In this document: positions 1 to 6,212 of the stretch, piece after piece | Position numbering within the stretch: position 1 is the stretch's first letter | How the letters are laid out: each line of letters starts with the position of its first letter | NCBI GenBank assembly: GCA_036505615.1 | Contig: DASXTB010000349.1 | Coordinates: forward strand, 1 to 8,334 | Direction of reading: 5' to 3' | DNA from: DASXTB01 sp036505615 | GTDB lineage: Bacteria; Acidobacteriota; UBA6911; JACQSX01 | DNA length: 8,334 nt | Program-made: the position numbers and the translations under genes | The notes under the pieces: generated by a model | Seen by the model: the letters and a program-made list of their open reading frames with translations, nothing else | The model's database searches: none | Told to the model about the DNA's origin: nothing

Positions 1-421
1 GATATTTTTGCCGGAAGAAATACAAGCCTGCCAGCCTGTGCTGGCCGTCGATGACCAGATACTTCCCTTGGGGGTAGCGCAGATCGCCGACGCTGGATGA
101 GTCTTGCGGGTCGAACCGCAGGTTCTCATCGGTAAACAGCAAGATCGCTCCAGGAATCAATGGCTGCGAGATGGCAGTCTCGTAGAAGTTAACGATCTGT
201 TTCACCTTACGGCGTGTCAGGGAACGTTGAAAGCCCCTCTCGCTGCGCTCAATTCCAGCGATGAAGCGGGCCACATCGTCTTCACCCGCTTCCTCTTCCT
301 CAATTCTTTCTCCTTCGAAATAATACCTGCTGGTGAATGTCACACGGTCCAACAGGTCCGTGGCTCGGTAGGAAACGAAGTAGAAAAGGCCATCTTTTTG
401 TCGAATTCGAGTCGCCAGCAT
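1..421 (-). CDS. DGQHR-domain protein (DndB-like superfamily), N-terminal part, truncated by window edge
   Basis: The reverse strand reads 140 codons without a stop from an ATG at 421-419 to the left edge, so the C-terminus is missing. The signature motif DGQHR lies at residues 125-129 (positions 35-49), preceded by hydrophobic YLVI and followed by LAGLYFF. This matches the DGQHR-domain family, which includes DndB, the regulator of DNA phosphorothioation operons, and other proteins of defence or DNA-modification loci. The N-terminal half carries an acidic run (EEEEAGEDD, about 41-49) and a basic stretch (LTRRKVK, about 68-74). The start is supported by AAGGAG (positions 434-429) seven bases upstream. 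No dnd genes are visible in the window, so a role in phosphorothioation cannot be assigned; the family is certain from the motif, the function is open. There is no signal peptide, so it should act in the cytoplasm. Confidence 0.8.
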   Translation of the reverse strand, partial: MLATRIRQKDGLFYFVSYRATDLLDRVTFTSRYYFEGERIEEEEAGEDDVARFIAGIERSERGFQRSLTRRKVKQIVNFYETAISQPLIPGAILLFTDENLRFDPQDSSSVGDLRYPQGKYLVIDGQHRLAGLYFFRQKY

Positions 422-462
422 GTTCGGTCTCCTTCGGTTATTTCGTTGCGGATTCGCAGCCT

Positions 463-493
463 ATTAAATCATAGGCCACGTTATTAAAGTCAA
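463..493 (-). promoter_or_regulatory. Possible promoter for the DGQHR gene
   Basis: On the minus strand a TTGACT (493-488) resembling a -35 box lies 19 bases before TTTAAT (468-463), a five-of-six match to the -10 consensus, in an AT-rich patch about 45 bp upstream of the start codon. The 19-base spacer is longer than ideal and the promoter preferences of this organism are unknown, so this is a weak call. Confidence 0.25.
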
Positions 494-524
494 AGTTGGA
501 CGTCATTGATCCCAGACATTCACC

Positions 525-737
525 GCAGTGACGCAAAGATAACACAGCGCGGCAAAGCCGCAGCCAAAGCCTCAGGGACACGGGGACGCGGCGACACGGA
601 GACGCGGCGAGAGTAAGAGTCTTTGCGACCCTTTGTATTATCTCTGCGTTCTCTGCACTGGTAACGCCTAAATTCCTTGCCGGCCGCAAACATTCCTGCG
701 CTCGCCGCGTCTCCGTGTCGCCGCGTCGCCGTGTCCC
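525..737. repeat. Interleaved inverted repeats (order A-B-A'-B')
   Basis: Two inverted pairs alternate in the gap between the DGQHR and peptidase genes. Pair B is 575-611 against 701-737: 37 bases each, complementary at 36 positions, built from GACACGG and GACGCGG units. Pair A is 525-545 against 635-656, imperfect with one indel, sharing TTATCT and TGCGT blocks. A small hairpin GCGGC-AAA-GCCGC sits at 549-561. The arms come in the order A, B, A', B', so both stems cannot form as simple nested hairpins. The units resemble short repeats scattered elsewhere in this window (2242-2303 and 8285-8310), which points to a dispersed repeat family and not to a gene-specific regulator. The gap contains no convincing gene; the open frame across 438-878 on the minus strand is repeat-derived and overlaps the peptidase end. 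Confidence 0.8.
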
Positions 738-754
738 GATGTGGATCACTGACT

Positions 755-2203
755 TTACTGCGGATAAACGCCGTAAGTTTTCACGTCGTTTTCCAGTCCG
801 TTGGACCGCAATAGCGAGCGGACCTGGTCTTTGGTGAGCCGCTTTCCCAAACCCTCTGGAGCGTTGGCGATCTGCCAAACCATTCCTCCCAGCGCCGCAA
901 TCCCCTGCGCATAGTCTTGCGGATTCACCTTGTCCAGCGTATCGGCGGCTGTATGGTGGATCTGCTCATACCGGGTTAAATCCTGATCCTCGATCAATAC
1001 CGGGATACCCTGCAGTAAATAGAAGAAGTCATCCGTGCCGATGAACGCTTGTTGCTCCATTTGTTTCAAATCCAACGCCGGTTTGAGGGCGCTCATGAAT
1101 CTGGAGACAGTCTGCTCCAGGTCCGTTCTGCCCTGAAGATAAAACCCCAACACTTTATCCGCCCCGGTGTCCATAATGAGCACTGCACGGATGCGATCCA
1201 TCTCGTCTTTATGCTTTTCCACGTAAGCGCGCGAGCCGAGAAGGCCGATCTCTTCAGCTCCGAAAGCAATAAATCTTGTGGTTCGTTCGGGACGCAGCTT
1301 AAGCGCCTGTATTGCGCGCGCGATTTCCAACAGCGCCGCCGCGCCGGCTCCATTATCCAGTACCCCATTTCCTAATTCCCAGGAATCCAGGTGCCCTCCT
1401 ACAATGACAACCTCGGAGGCTCTCGTTGTGCCGGGAATTTCAGCCACAACGTTTTCAGTAATCGCCGCTTTGCCGACGACATTGTCCACTTCGACCCGCA
1501 GGGTTACCGCGGCGCCCCCTTCCAGCAGGCGTTTTAACAACAGCCCTTCCTCCCGCGGTATATTGAGCGCAGGCAAAGGAGCCAGCTTCCCCTCCACCCC
1601 CTGGCCAAAAATGCTGTAGCCCGCGTCATTGAGATGAAATGGCTTGTCAGCGATCGAAAGAAGGGCTGCGGCTCCCGAAGCTTTCGCTCGCTCGAAGAAT
1701 TTACGAGTCTCCGTGCCGGGGTCCTTCCCCGTCAAGAGTTCCCCCAGCGTGGGACGCTCGAATAACAGGAAAGCGCCGCGAGTTTTATCTTTGACGTGGT
1801 CGAACTCATCGGTGGATCCTTTTCCGATTAAGACAACGGGCGACTCGGTCAGCCGCAATCCCGGCTCCCAGCCATCGGACAGAATGGACAGCTTTTTTGC
1901 GTAGGGCTGAGTCATGAACGCCGTGGCGCTCTTACGGCTCCAGGTGACGGGAATTGAAAACGACTCTGTATGCACGTTGTGCAGGCCCAGCCTTCGGAAT
2001 TCGGATTCCATCCACAGCGCCGCCTGGTGATAACTGGAACTCCCCGCCAGCCGCGGCCCGTGCAGGTCGGTGAGCCGCTGCAGGTAATTCATGGCCGCAC
2101 TCTTGTAAAGCAGTTGGTCCAGAAGCAGTTTCAAGGAGTCGTTCTGCGCGAAAAGCAGGGCAAGCGAGAGAAAAACAACGACAACCAGGAGCACCTTGCG
2201 CAT
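755..2203 (-). CDS. Exported M28-family zinc metallopeptidase, carboxypeptidase Q-like
   Basis: Predicted 482-residue exported peptidase. From the ATG at 2203 the protein starts with a signal peptide (MRKVLLVVVVFLSLALLFA, then QND), so it acts outside the cytoplasmic membrane. The middle (about 110-240) fits the PA-like insert of this subfamily, followed by the M28 catalytic domain. Metal and catalytic residues are visible: H271 and D273 in GGHLDSW, D283 in LDNGAG, E317/E318 in GAEEIGLLGS, D345 in MDTGAD and H416 or H417 in IHHTAADT. The 12-residue gap between H271 and D283 is typical of the carboxypeptidase Q/PGCP group. The expected substrates are small peptides; specificity is not readable. 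The frame stays open upstream to an ATG at 2311, but that extension is translated GACACGG repeat, and the 2203 start has a GAGG six bases upstream plus the signal peptide. It is transcribed divergently from the GH16 gene. Confidence 0.9.
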   Translation of the reverse strand: MRKVLLVVVVFLSLALLFAQNDSLKLLLDQLLYKSAAMNYLQRLTDLHGPRLAGSSSYHQAALWMESEFRRLGLHNVHTESFSIPVTWSRKSATAFMTQPYAKKLSILSDGWEPGLRLTESPVVLIGKGSTDEFDHVKDKTRGAFLLFERPTLGELLTGKDPGTETRKFFERAKASGAAALLSIADKPFHLNDAGYSIFGQGVEGKLAPLPALNIPREEGLLLKRLLEGGAAVTLRVEVDNVVGKAAITENVVAEIPGTTRASEVVIVGGHLDSWELGNGVLDNGAGAAALLEIARAIQALKLRPERTTRFIAFGAEEIGLLGSRAYVEKHKDEMDRIRAVLIMDTGADKVLGFYLQGRTDLEQTVSRFMSALKPALDLKQMEQQAFIGTDDFFYLLQGIPVLIEDQDLTRYEQIHHTAADTLDKVNPQDYAQGIAALGGMVWQIANAPEGLGKRLTKDQVRSLLRSNGLENDVKTYGVYPQ

Positions 2204-2241
2204 AAGGAGCCTCGCAAAAATGAGCGTCACTTTACTACCGC

Positions 2242-2303
2242 GACACGGGGGCCGCAACCAAAACGTTGGAGACACGGAGGGCCAGAGACACGGGGACACG
2301 GGG
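2242..2303. repeat. Clustered GACACGG short repeats in a divergent promoter region
   Basis: Four exact copies of GACACGG start at 2242, 2271, 2287 and 2295, within the 134-bp region between the divergent peptidase and GH16 genes. The same words build the arms of the inverted repeat at 575-737. The repeats keep reading frames open on both strands, giving false N-terminal extensions for both flanking genes (to 2311 on the minus strand, to 2266 on the plus strand). Promoters for both genes must lie within or beside this block, but I could not pick clear boxes. Confidence 0.7.
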
Positions 2304-2337
2304 ACCTTCACATTTTCTTCTTGAATTTAGCTTAGAA

Positions 2338-3456
2338 ATGGAGCGTGATTGCTTGAACGTGAAACGGTTCGGATTTTTCTGTTGTTGCAAATTGATTCAC
2401 TTTCTAGTTCTGGCTGGGCTTGCTGCCGCCTTCGAGGCAGATCTCCGCTCGCAGGCCTGGGAGATTGTCTGGAGCGATGAGTTCGATGGAGCGCCCAACA
2501 CCGCACCCGACAGCGCAAAATGGGGCTATCAGCTTGGTGGAGGTGGGTGGGGGAATAGAGAGCTCGAGGTCTACACCAACAGTCTGGACAATGTATTCCT
2601 GGATGGTAATGGAAATCTGGTAATCAAAGCCATCAAGGGAGCCGACGGTGGTTACACGTCGGGCCGCCTGTTTACAAAAGGAAGATTCGAACCACAGTTC
2701 GGACGAATTGAAGCTAGGATCAAGATCCCTTTTGGACAGGGGATCTGGCCGGCGTTCTGGATGCTGGGCAACGATATCGATTCTGTCGGTTGGCCCGCCT
2801 GCGGCGAGATCGATATCCTGGAGAATATCGGTAGAGAACCCTCCACAGTGCACGGAAGCATGCATGGACCTGGGTACTCTGGAGCCACCCCAATTACGCG
2901 CGCCTGGACCCTGCCAGAGGGCGAGCGCTTTTCCGACGCGTTTCACACCTTCGCCATCGAGTGGGCGCCCGATTTGGTCCAATTTTTCGTCGATAGCAAT
3001 CTTTATTACAGCGTCACGCCTGCCAGCCTGCCGAGCGGGACCAGGTGGGCCTTCAACAAGCCTTTTTATATCTTGCTCAATCTCGCAGTGGGCGGGAATT
3101 GGCCCGGAAACCCGGACGAAACCACTATCTTTCCGCAGGCGATGACCATCGACTACGTGCGCGCTTTTAGGCGCGTCGAGTGTGCGTACGGTTTGGACTC
3201 CGCCGGCCTGGACTTTTCCGCGTTAGGTGGCGGGGGCACTGTAAAAGTTGCGGCGCCGGCTCCATGCGAGTGGATGGCCAGCAGCAATGTCAGCTGGATC
3301 ACAGTCAGCCTGGGAAACAGTGGCAAAGGTGATGGAACCGTCAACTACATCGTGGCGGTAAATGGGACCAGCGCCTCGCGGACCGGAACTCTGACGATTG
3401 CCGGGCAGAGCTTTACCGTCAATCAGGCCGCGCCAGCAAGCAGACGCAGGCCATGA
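2338..3456 (+). CDS. Secreted GH16 endo-beta-glucanase (laminarinase-like) with C-terminal BACON domain
   Basis: Predicted 372-residue secreted glycoside hydrolase. A basic N-terminus and hydrophobic stretch (about residues 9-34, including a CCC run and LVLAGLAAA) form a signal peptide. The GH16 jelly-roll domain spans about 43-280, beginning EIVWSDEFDG. The catalytic motif GEIDILE gives nucleophile E157, D159 and acid/base E162; this ExDxxE form is typical of bacterial beta-1,3- and beta-1,3-1,4-glucanases, so laminarin-like glucans are the likely substrate, though GH16 covers other galactans. Residues about 283-364 form a BACON domain (CEWMASSNVSWITV, then RTGTLTIAGQSFTVNQAA), thought to bind carbohydrate or mucin-like ligands. 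The ATG at 2338 is chosen because the upstream part back to 2266 is repeat sequence; there is no good ribosome-binding site, and a GTG at 2359 is possible. The GH3 remnant follows on the same strand. Confidence 0.9.
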   Translation: MERDCLNVKRFGFFCCCKLIHFLVLAGLAAAFEADLRSQAWEIVWSDEFDGAPNTAPDSAKWGYQLGGGGWGNRELEVYTNSLDNVFLDGNGNLVIKAIKGADGGYTSGRLFTKGRFEPQFGRIEARIKIPFGQGIWPAFWMLGNDIDSVGWPACGEIDILENIGREPSTVHGSMHGPGYSGATPITRAWTLPEGERFSDAFHTFAIEWAPDLVQFFVDSNLYYSVTPASLPSGTRWAFNKPFYILLNLAVGGNWPGNPDETTIFPQAMTIDYVRAFRRVECAYGLDSAGLDFSALGGGGTVKVAAPAPCEWMASSNVSWITVSLGNSGKGDGTVNYIVAVNGTSASRTGTLTIAGQSFTVNQAAPASRRRP

Positions 3457-3491
3457 GGATTGCGGAATTCGGATTGCGGATTGCGGATCGG
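3457..3491. repeat. GGATTGCGG tandem-like repeat directly after the GH16 stop
   Basis: Starting at the base after the GH16 stop codon, GGATTGCGG occurs at 3457-3465 and 3471-3479, followed by ATTGCGGAT at 3480-3488. The 12-base word ATTCGGATTGCG here (3467-3478) recurs exactly at 5177-5188, and related units form the inverted repeat at 4211-4322. A TTG at 3460 inside the repeat opens a frame into the GH3 remnant, but this is unlikely to be a real start. Confidence 0.7.
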
Positions 3492-3537
3492 ACCTCCCAA
3501 AAAATGTCGCAGCAATTTTCCTTTCTCATTCATAACA

Positions 3538-4203
3538 GTGAGGAGGATCCTCCAAACCAAGGCAGAGCTGGATCTGGAACATACCGCGTCGCCCCAGCTA
3601 AGCAAGCTGGTTGAAGGTATCGGAAGCGCGGACAATCAAAGGGCAGCGCGAGAAATGATCGAGCAAGCGGTCACGCTGGTACGGGACGAGAGAAATCTGT
3701 TGCCGCTCAAACTTCCGAGAGCTGCCAGCGTCCTGTACGTCAACATTCTCGATGAACCCAATCCGGCGGAAGCCCGCGGTGTAGCTTTCCTGGCAGAGTT
3801 GAAGAGGCGCTACGACAACGTGACTTATTTCGAATGCAACACACAGACTTCATCGGACGCCGTCAATCTGCTTCTGGACACGGCTTTCAAGTATGACGCC
3901 GCGCTCACGACTGCTTTTATCCGCGTGGCGGCATACAAGGGCAGCATCGACCTTACAGAAGGCCAGATGAAGCTGCTGCGGCGATTTTCCAGTTCACCGA
4001 AACCTTTTATCTTTGTGCTTCTTGGCAGTCCTTATCTGCTCAGTCAGCTCCCCGAGCTTCCCAGTTACATACTCACTTACGATTACAATCCGGAAGCAGA
4101 ACGGGCTTCAATACGCTGCATTTTAGGAGAATTGAAATTTCGCGGAAAACTGCCGGCAAGCCTGCCCGGCCTGTATCCGGTGGGATACGGGCTGGAGAAA
4201 TAG
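3538..4203 (+). pseudogene. Orphan C-terminal domain of a GH3 glycoside hydrolase (gene remnant)
   Basis: The reading frame encodes only the C-terminal part of a family 3 glycoside hydrolase. Recognisable homology begins abruptly at VRRILQTKAELDL (GTG at 3538), the linker that in GH3 enzymes follows the catalytic barrel. It continues with AVTLVRDERNLLPLK (about residues 44-58), then LLGSPYLLSQLPELP and the typical ending GKLPASLPGLYPVGYGLEK. The N-terminal TIM barrel, with the catalytic aspartate, is missing: only 81 bp of mostly repeat and low-homology sequence separates this from the GH16 stop. No ribosome-binding site precedes the GTG or the repeat-embedded TTG at 3460. The frame itself is intact over 221 codons, so either the truncation is recent or the piece is still expressed as a stand-alone domain. 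As it stands it cannot hydrolyse glycosides. A full-length copy may have worked with the GH16 enzyme; that is inference. Confidence 0.75.
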
Positions 4204-4210
4204 TCATCAA

Positions 4211-4322
4211 AATTGCGGATTGTGGATTTCGGGTTGCGGATCGTCGGAATGCAGAATCTCCGATGCTGAGTTGGCCCACGACCCACAGCCAATCCGCAAT
4301 CCGGAATCCGCAACCCGCAATT
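4211..4322. repeat. Imperfect inverted repeat of ATTGCGGAT units between convergent genes
   Basis: Arms at 4211-4243 and 4290-4322 are complementary at 28 of 33 positions around a 46-base spacer. The unit matches the repeat at 3457-3491, so the GH3 remnant is bordered on both sides by the same family. The right arm ends three bases before the methyltransferase stop codon (4326). It could fold into a long hairpin and stop transcription from both sides, but no T-run follows either arm, so a terminator function is only a guess. Confidence 0.75.
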
Positions 4323-4325
4323 GAG

Positions 4326-4973
4326 TCACTCACGCTCGTAAATGTGAAAGAAGGCGTTGGTCGGAATTTTCAAATCCTCTACCTTCTTCATCCCCGCCGC
4401 GTTCATCCATCCTTGAAGCTGCTCAGGGGTGAAACTCATCGACTCGTGTCCTGCGGGCCAATGCTCTCGAAAGTCAATGACCGCAATTCTGCCTCCGCGT
4501 TTCAGATACGAGGGGAGCTTGCTCACGTATCTGTCCGGATTGGCTATATGGTGAACCGTATCGCAGAGGAAGATCAGATCGACTTTCTCAGGCAGCTTGG
4601 GATCATTAGTGGCCGCCAGCACGGTCCTAACATTGGTGATTTTCTGTTCCTTGCAGGTGGCATTGATGTGATTCAACAATTCCGGATCTATATCTACCGC
4701 GTATAAAATCCCCGGATCGATCTCTCTTGCCAGCGGACGGCTGAATACTCCCGAGCCCGCGCCAATATCAGCCACTGCATCTCTTTTTCGGAGGTGGAGT
4801 GCTGCAATCACCTGAGGGATTTTTAAGTTCTCCACCCGATCTGGGGCTTCCAGCATAGGGATCCACTGATCGGCGGGCCGCGAAGCAACTTGTGCCGAAG
4901 CCAAATCTGCACACGCGCAGTAAAGCGAAATCAATAAGATCAGCCAGTACTGCAATCTCTCTTTCAGCCTCAT
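4326..4973 (-). CDS. Class I SAM-dependent methyltransferase with N-terminal signal peptide
   Basis: Predicted 215-residue protein. Motif I is VADIGAGSG (residues 67-75), the acidic residue that would bind the SAM ribose is in YAVDIDP (D94), and a motif IV-like segment is DLIFLCDTVHHI (132-143), followed by the LKRGGRIAVIDF strand: a complete small Rossmann methyltransferase. The substrate is not readable. Before the domain lies a basic start and hydrophobic run (about 3-27, LILLISLYCACADLASA then Q) that looks like a Sec signal peptide. The start at 4973 is supported by AAAGGA about four bases upstream. Export is odd because SAM is cytoplasmic, yet signal-bearing methyltransferases of this kind are annotated in acidobacteria and other groups. 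The hydrophobic segment may instead act as a membrane anchor. The gene is convergent with the GH3 remnant and has no operon partner here. Confidence 0.85.
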   Translation of the reverse strand: MRLKERLQYWLILLISLYCACADLASAQVASRPADQWIPMLEAPDRVENLKIPQVIAALHLRKRDAVADIGAGSGVFSRPLAREIDPGILYAVDIDPELLNHINATCKEQKITNVRTVLAATNDPKLPEKVDLIFLCDTVHHIANPDRYVSKLPSYLKRGGRIAVIDFREHWPAGHESMSFTPEQLQGWMNAAGMKKVEDLKIPTNAFFHIYERE

Positions 4974-5055
4974 ATTTTCCTTTCAGGTATGCTCAGCAAA
5001 CGACTATAACACCAGGGAGCAGAAGAACTCGCGAGGAAACGACCGCGCAGCCTCG

Positions 5056-5253
5056 AGGCCGTTTTAACGGCCTTTGTTCGCCAGGCCAGCCGGCGTTTAC
5101 GCCGGCGAAGCTGACTGCCTAATATTCCATGGCTAAAGCCGGTTGCTTGGAAGGCCGGTGAACCGGCCTCGCAGAAATTCGGATTGCGCTGAACCCCCGG
5201 CCTTACAAGGCCGGGGCTAAAAACCTTCGGGAAAGGCCGCTGAAAGTGGCCTT
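5056..5253. repeat. Array of five consecutive hairpins (GGCC-rich dispersed repeat)
   Basis: Five near-perfect palindromes lie in 198 bp: 5056-5073 (AGGCCGTT/AACGGCCT), 5089-5106 (GCCGGCG, loop TTTA), 5152-5169 (AGGCCGG, loop TGAA), 5195-5216 (CCCCGGCCTT, two-base centre, perfect over ten pairs) and 5233-5253 (AAGGCCGCT, loop GAA, one G-T pair). GGCTAAAGCC at 5131-5140 is a further short palindrome, and GGGGCTAAA follows the fourth stem. The stems share a GGCC core but differ in flanks and loops. No T-runs follow, so they are not standard terminators. They lie between the methyltransferase start and the sigma factor gene. A dispersed extragenic palindromic element is the most likely identity. 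Confidence 0.8.
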
Positions 5254-5615
5254 GAGAGAGGTCCTCAGGCCGTCTTTCCACTCCCAAAATGTAGAAACTC
5301 CAGTCGCGACTTTAAAGCAAGACCGGCAGCAATCCAATTCAGTGAGCTTTGGCGTAGTTCTTTTGTGAGGAATGGAGTCCGGAAAATGGGTGTCGAGCCC
5401 TGAATTGTATGCTAGGCTCCCCACACCCAGGCGGGGAACACGAGCAAACCTCTTGATCGTAGGGGCACCCCTGCGTGGTCGCCCGTTCGCCCGAAACTGT
5501 TCCATGCTTGCGAGCGGCCACACAGGGCCGCCCGTAGATGGGGCGGATTCTTTCTCGCGTTCTCGCGCCAGGTGAGCGATTCCAGCCGCTCGACCGCAGA
5601 TCCTCAGCAGCGCAT
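5254..5615. other. Gene-free leader region upstream of the sigma factor
   Basis: About 360 bp without a convincing gene. Open frames on the minus strand (5203-5631 and 5339-5704) look like chance frames: they run through the hairpin array or into the sigma gene, are rich in Arg, Pro and Ser, and resemble no family I know. The promoter of the sigma/anti-sigma pair should be here. TATGCT at 5408-5413 could be a -10 box but no matching -35 is seen. Confidence 0.5.
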
Positions 5616-6212
5616 ATGCAGCACCAAACAAACAAGCCGGACGCTCCCACGGACATGGAATTGGTAGCAGCCATGAAACAGCGAGAGACCGGAGCCCTCA
5701 GCACGCTGTATGACCGGCACTCTCGCCTGGTCTATTCTTTAGCGCTGCGCATTGTTCAGAACTCCACAGACGCTGAGGAAATCACGCAGGATACTTTCTT
5801 CCAGATGTGGCAGCAGGCAGAGCGCATCGATCAGCGCAAAGGTTCAGTGCTCGCCTGGCTGATCGTCGTGACGCGCAGTCGGGCGATCGACCGATTGCGA
5901 TCGCGCAAAAAACTGAAGGCGGAGCTGAGCCAGGACCTGCTCGAGAGACTAAAGACATTTGGCGCTCCCAGCGTCTGGGACCAAGTCGATTCCCGCGAGA
6001 GAGCTGATATTGTGAAGCGCGCGCTGCTGGAAATCCCGGTAGAGCAGAGGGAAGCACTGGAGCTGGCATTCTACCAGGGGATGAGCCAGGTTGAGATTGC
6101 CGCACAATTAGACGAACCTGTGGGGACAGTTAAGACTCGCGTCAGGCTGGGAATGAAGAAGTTGAGAGAAAGTTTGGCTCACTATGCGGGGGAATATGAA
6201 TCATCAATGTGA
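5616..6212 (+). CDS. ECF-family RNA polymerase sigma factor (SigK-like)
   Basis: Predicted 198-residue ECF (sigma-70 group 4) factor that would direct RNA polymerase to a small regulon. Region 2 spans about residues 29-98, with GALSTLYDRHSRLVYSLALR, then DAEEITQDTFFQMWQ (52-66) and AWLIVVTRSRAIDRLRSRKK, which carries the -10-recognition surface. Region 4 spans about 132-184, with ALLEIPVEQREALELAFYQG, the MSQVEIAAQL helix and GTVKTRVRLGMKKLRE for -35 binding. The length is normal for the family. The ATG at 5616 is preferred because the family N-terminus starts shortly before ELVAAMKQ; an ATG at 5538 would add an atypical basic extension and one at 5655 would be short. None has a strong ribosome-binding site. 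The 3' end overlaps the anti-sigma gene by 17 bases, and pairing with an RskA-type protein suggests control by release from the membrane. Confidence 0.9.
   Translation: MQHQTNKPDAPTDMELVAAMKQRETGALSTLYDRHSRLVYSLALRIVQNSTDAEEITQDTFFQMWQQAERIDQRKGSVLAWLIVVTRSRAIDRLRSRKKLKAELSQDLLERLKTFGAPSVWDQVDSRERADIVKRALLEIPVEQREALELAFYQGMSQVEIAAQLDEPVGTVKTRVRLGMKKLRESLAHYAGEYESSM

Noticed and set aside
104..487. Plus-strand open frame of 127 codons opposite the DGQHR gene
   Set aside because: It is the shadow of the minus-strand frame that carries the DGQHR motif and a good ribosome-binding site; the plus frame resembles no family.
525..737. Repeats considered as a CRISPR array
   Set aside because: Units are short, variably spaced and inverted; there is no regular repeat-spacer pattern and no cas gene.
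438..878. Minus-strand open frame of 146 codons
   Set aside because: It overlaps the 3' end of the peptidase gene in another frame and its middle is translated repeat (Arg-, Thr- and Glu-rich); not a real gene.
3460..3537. N-terminal extension of the GH3 frame from TTG 3460
   Set aside because: The first part is translated GGATTGCGG repeat and the rest matches no part of the GH3 family; no ribosome-binding site is present.
5203..5704. Two minus-strand open frames of 142 and 121 codons upstream of the sigma factor
   Set aside because: They overlap each other, the hairpin array and the sigma gene, and have an Arg/Pro/Ser-rich composition typical of antisense frames in GC-rich DNA.
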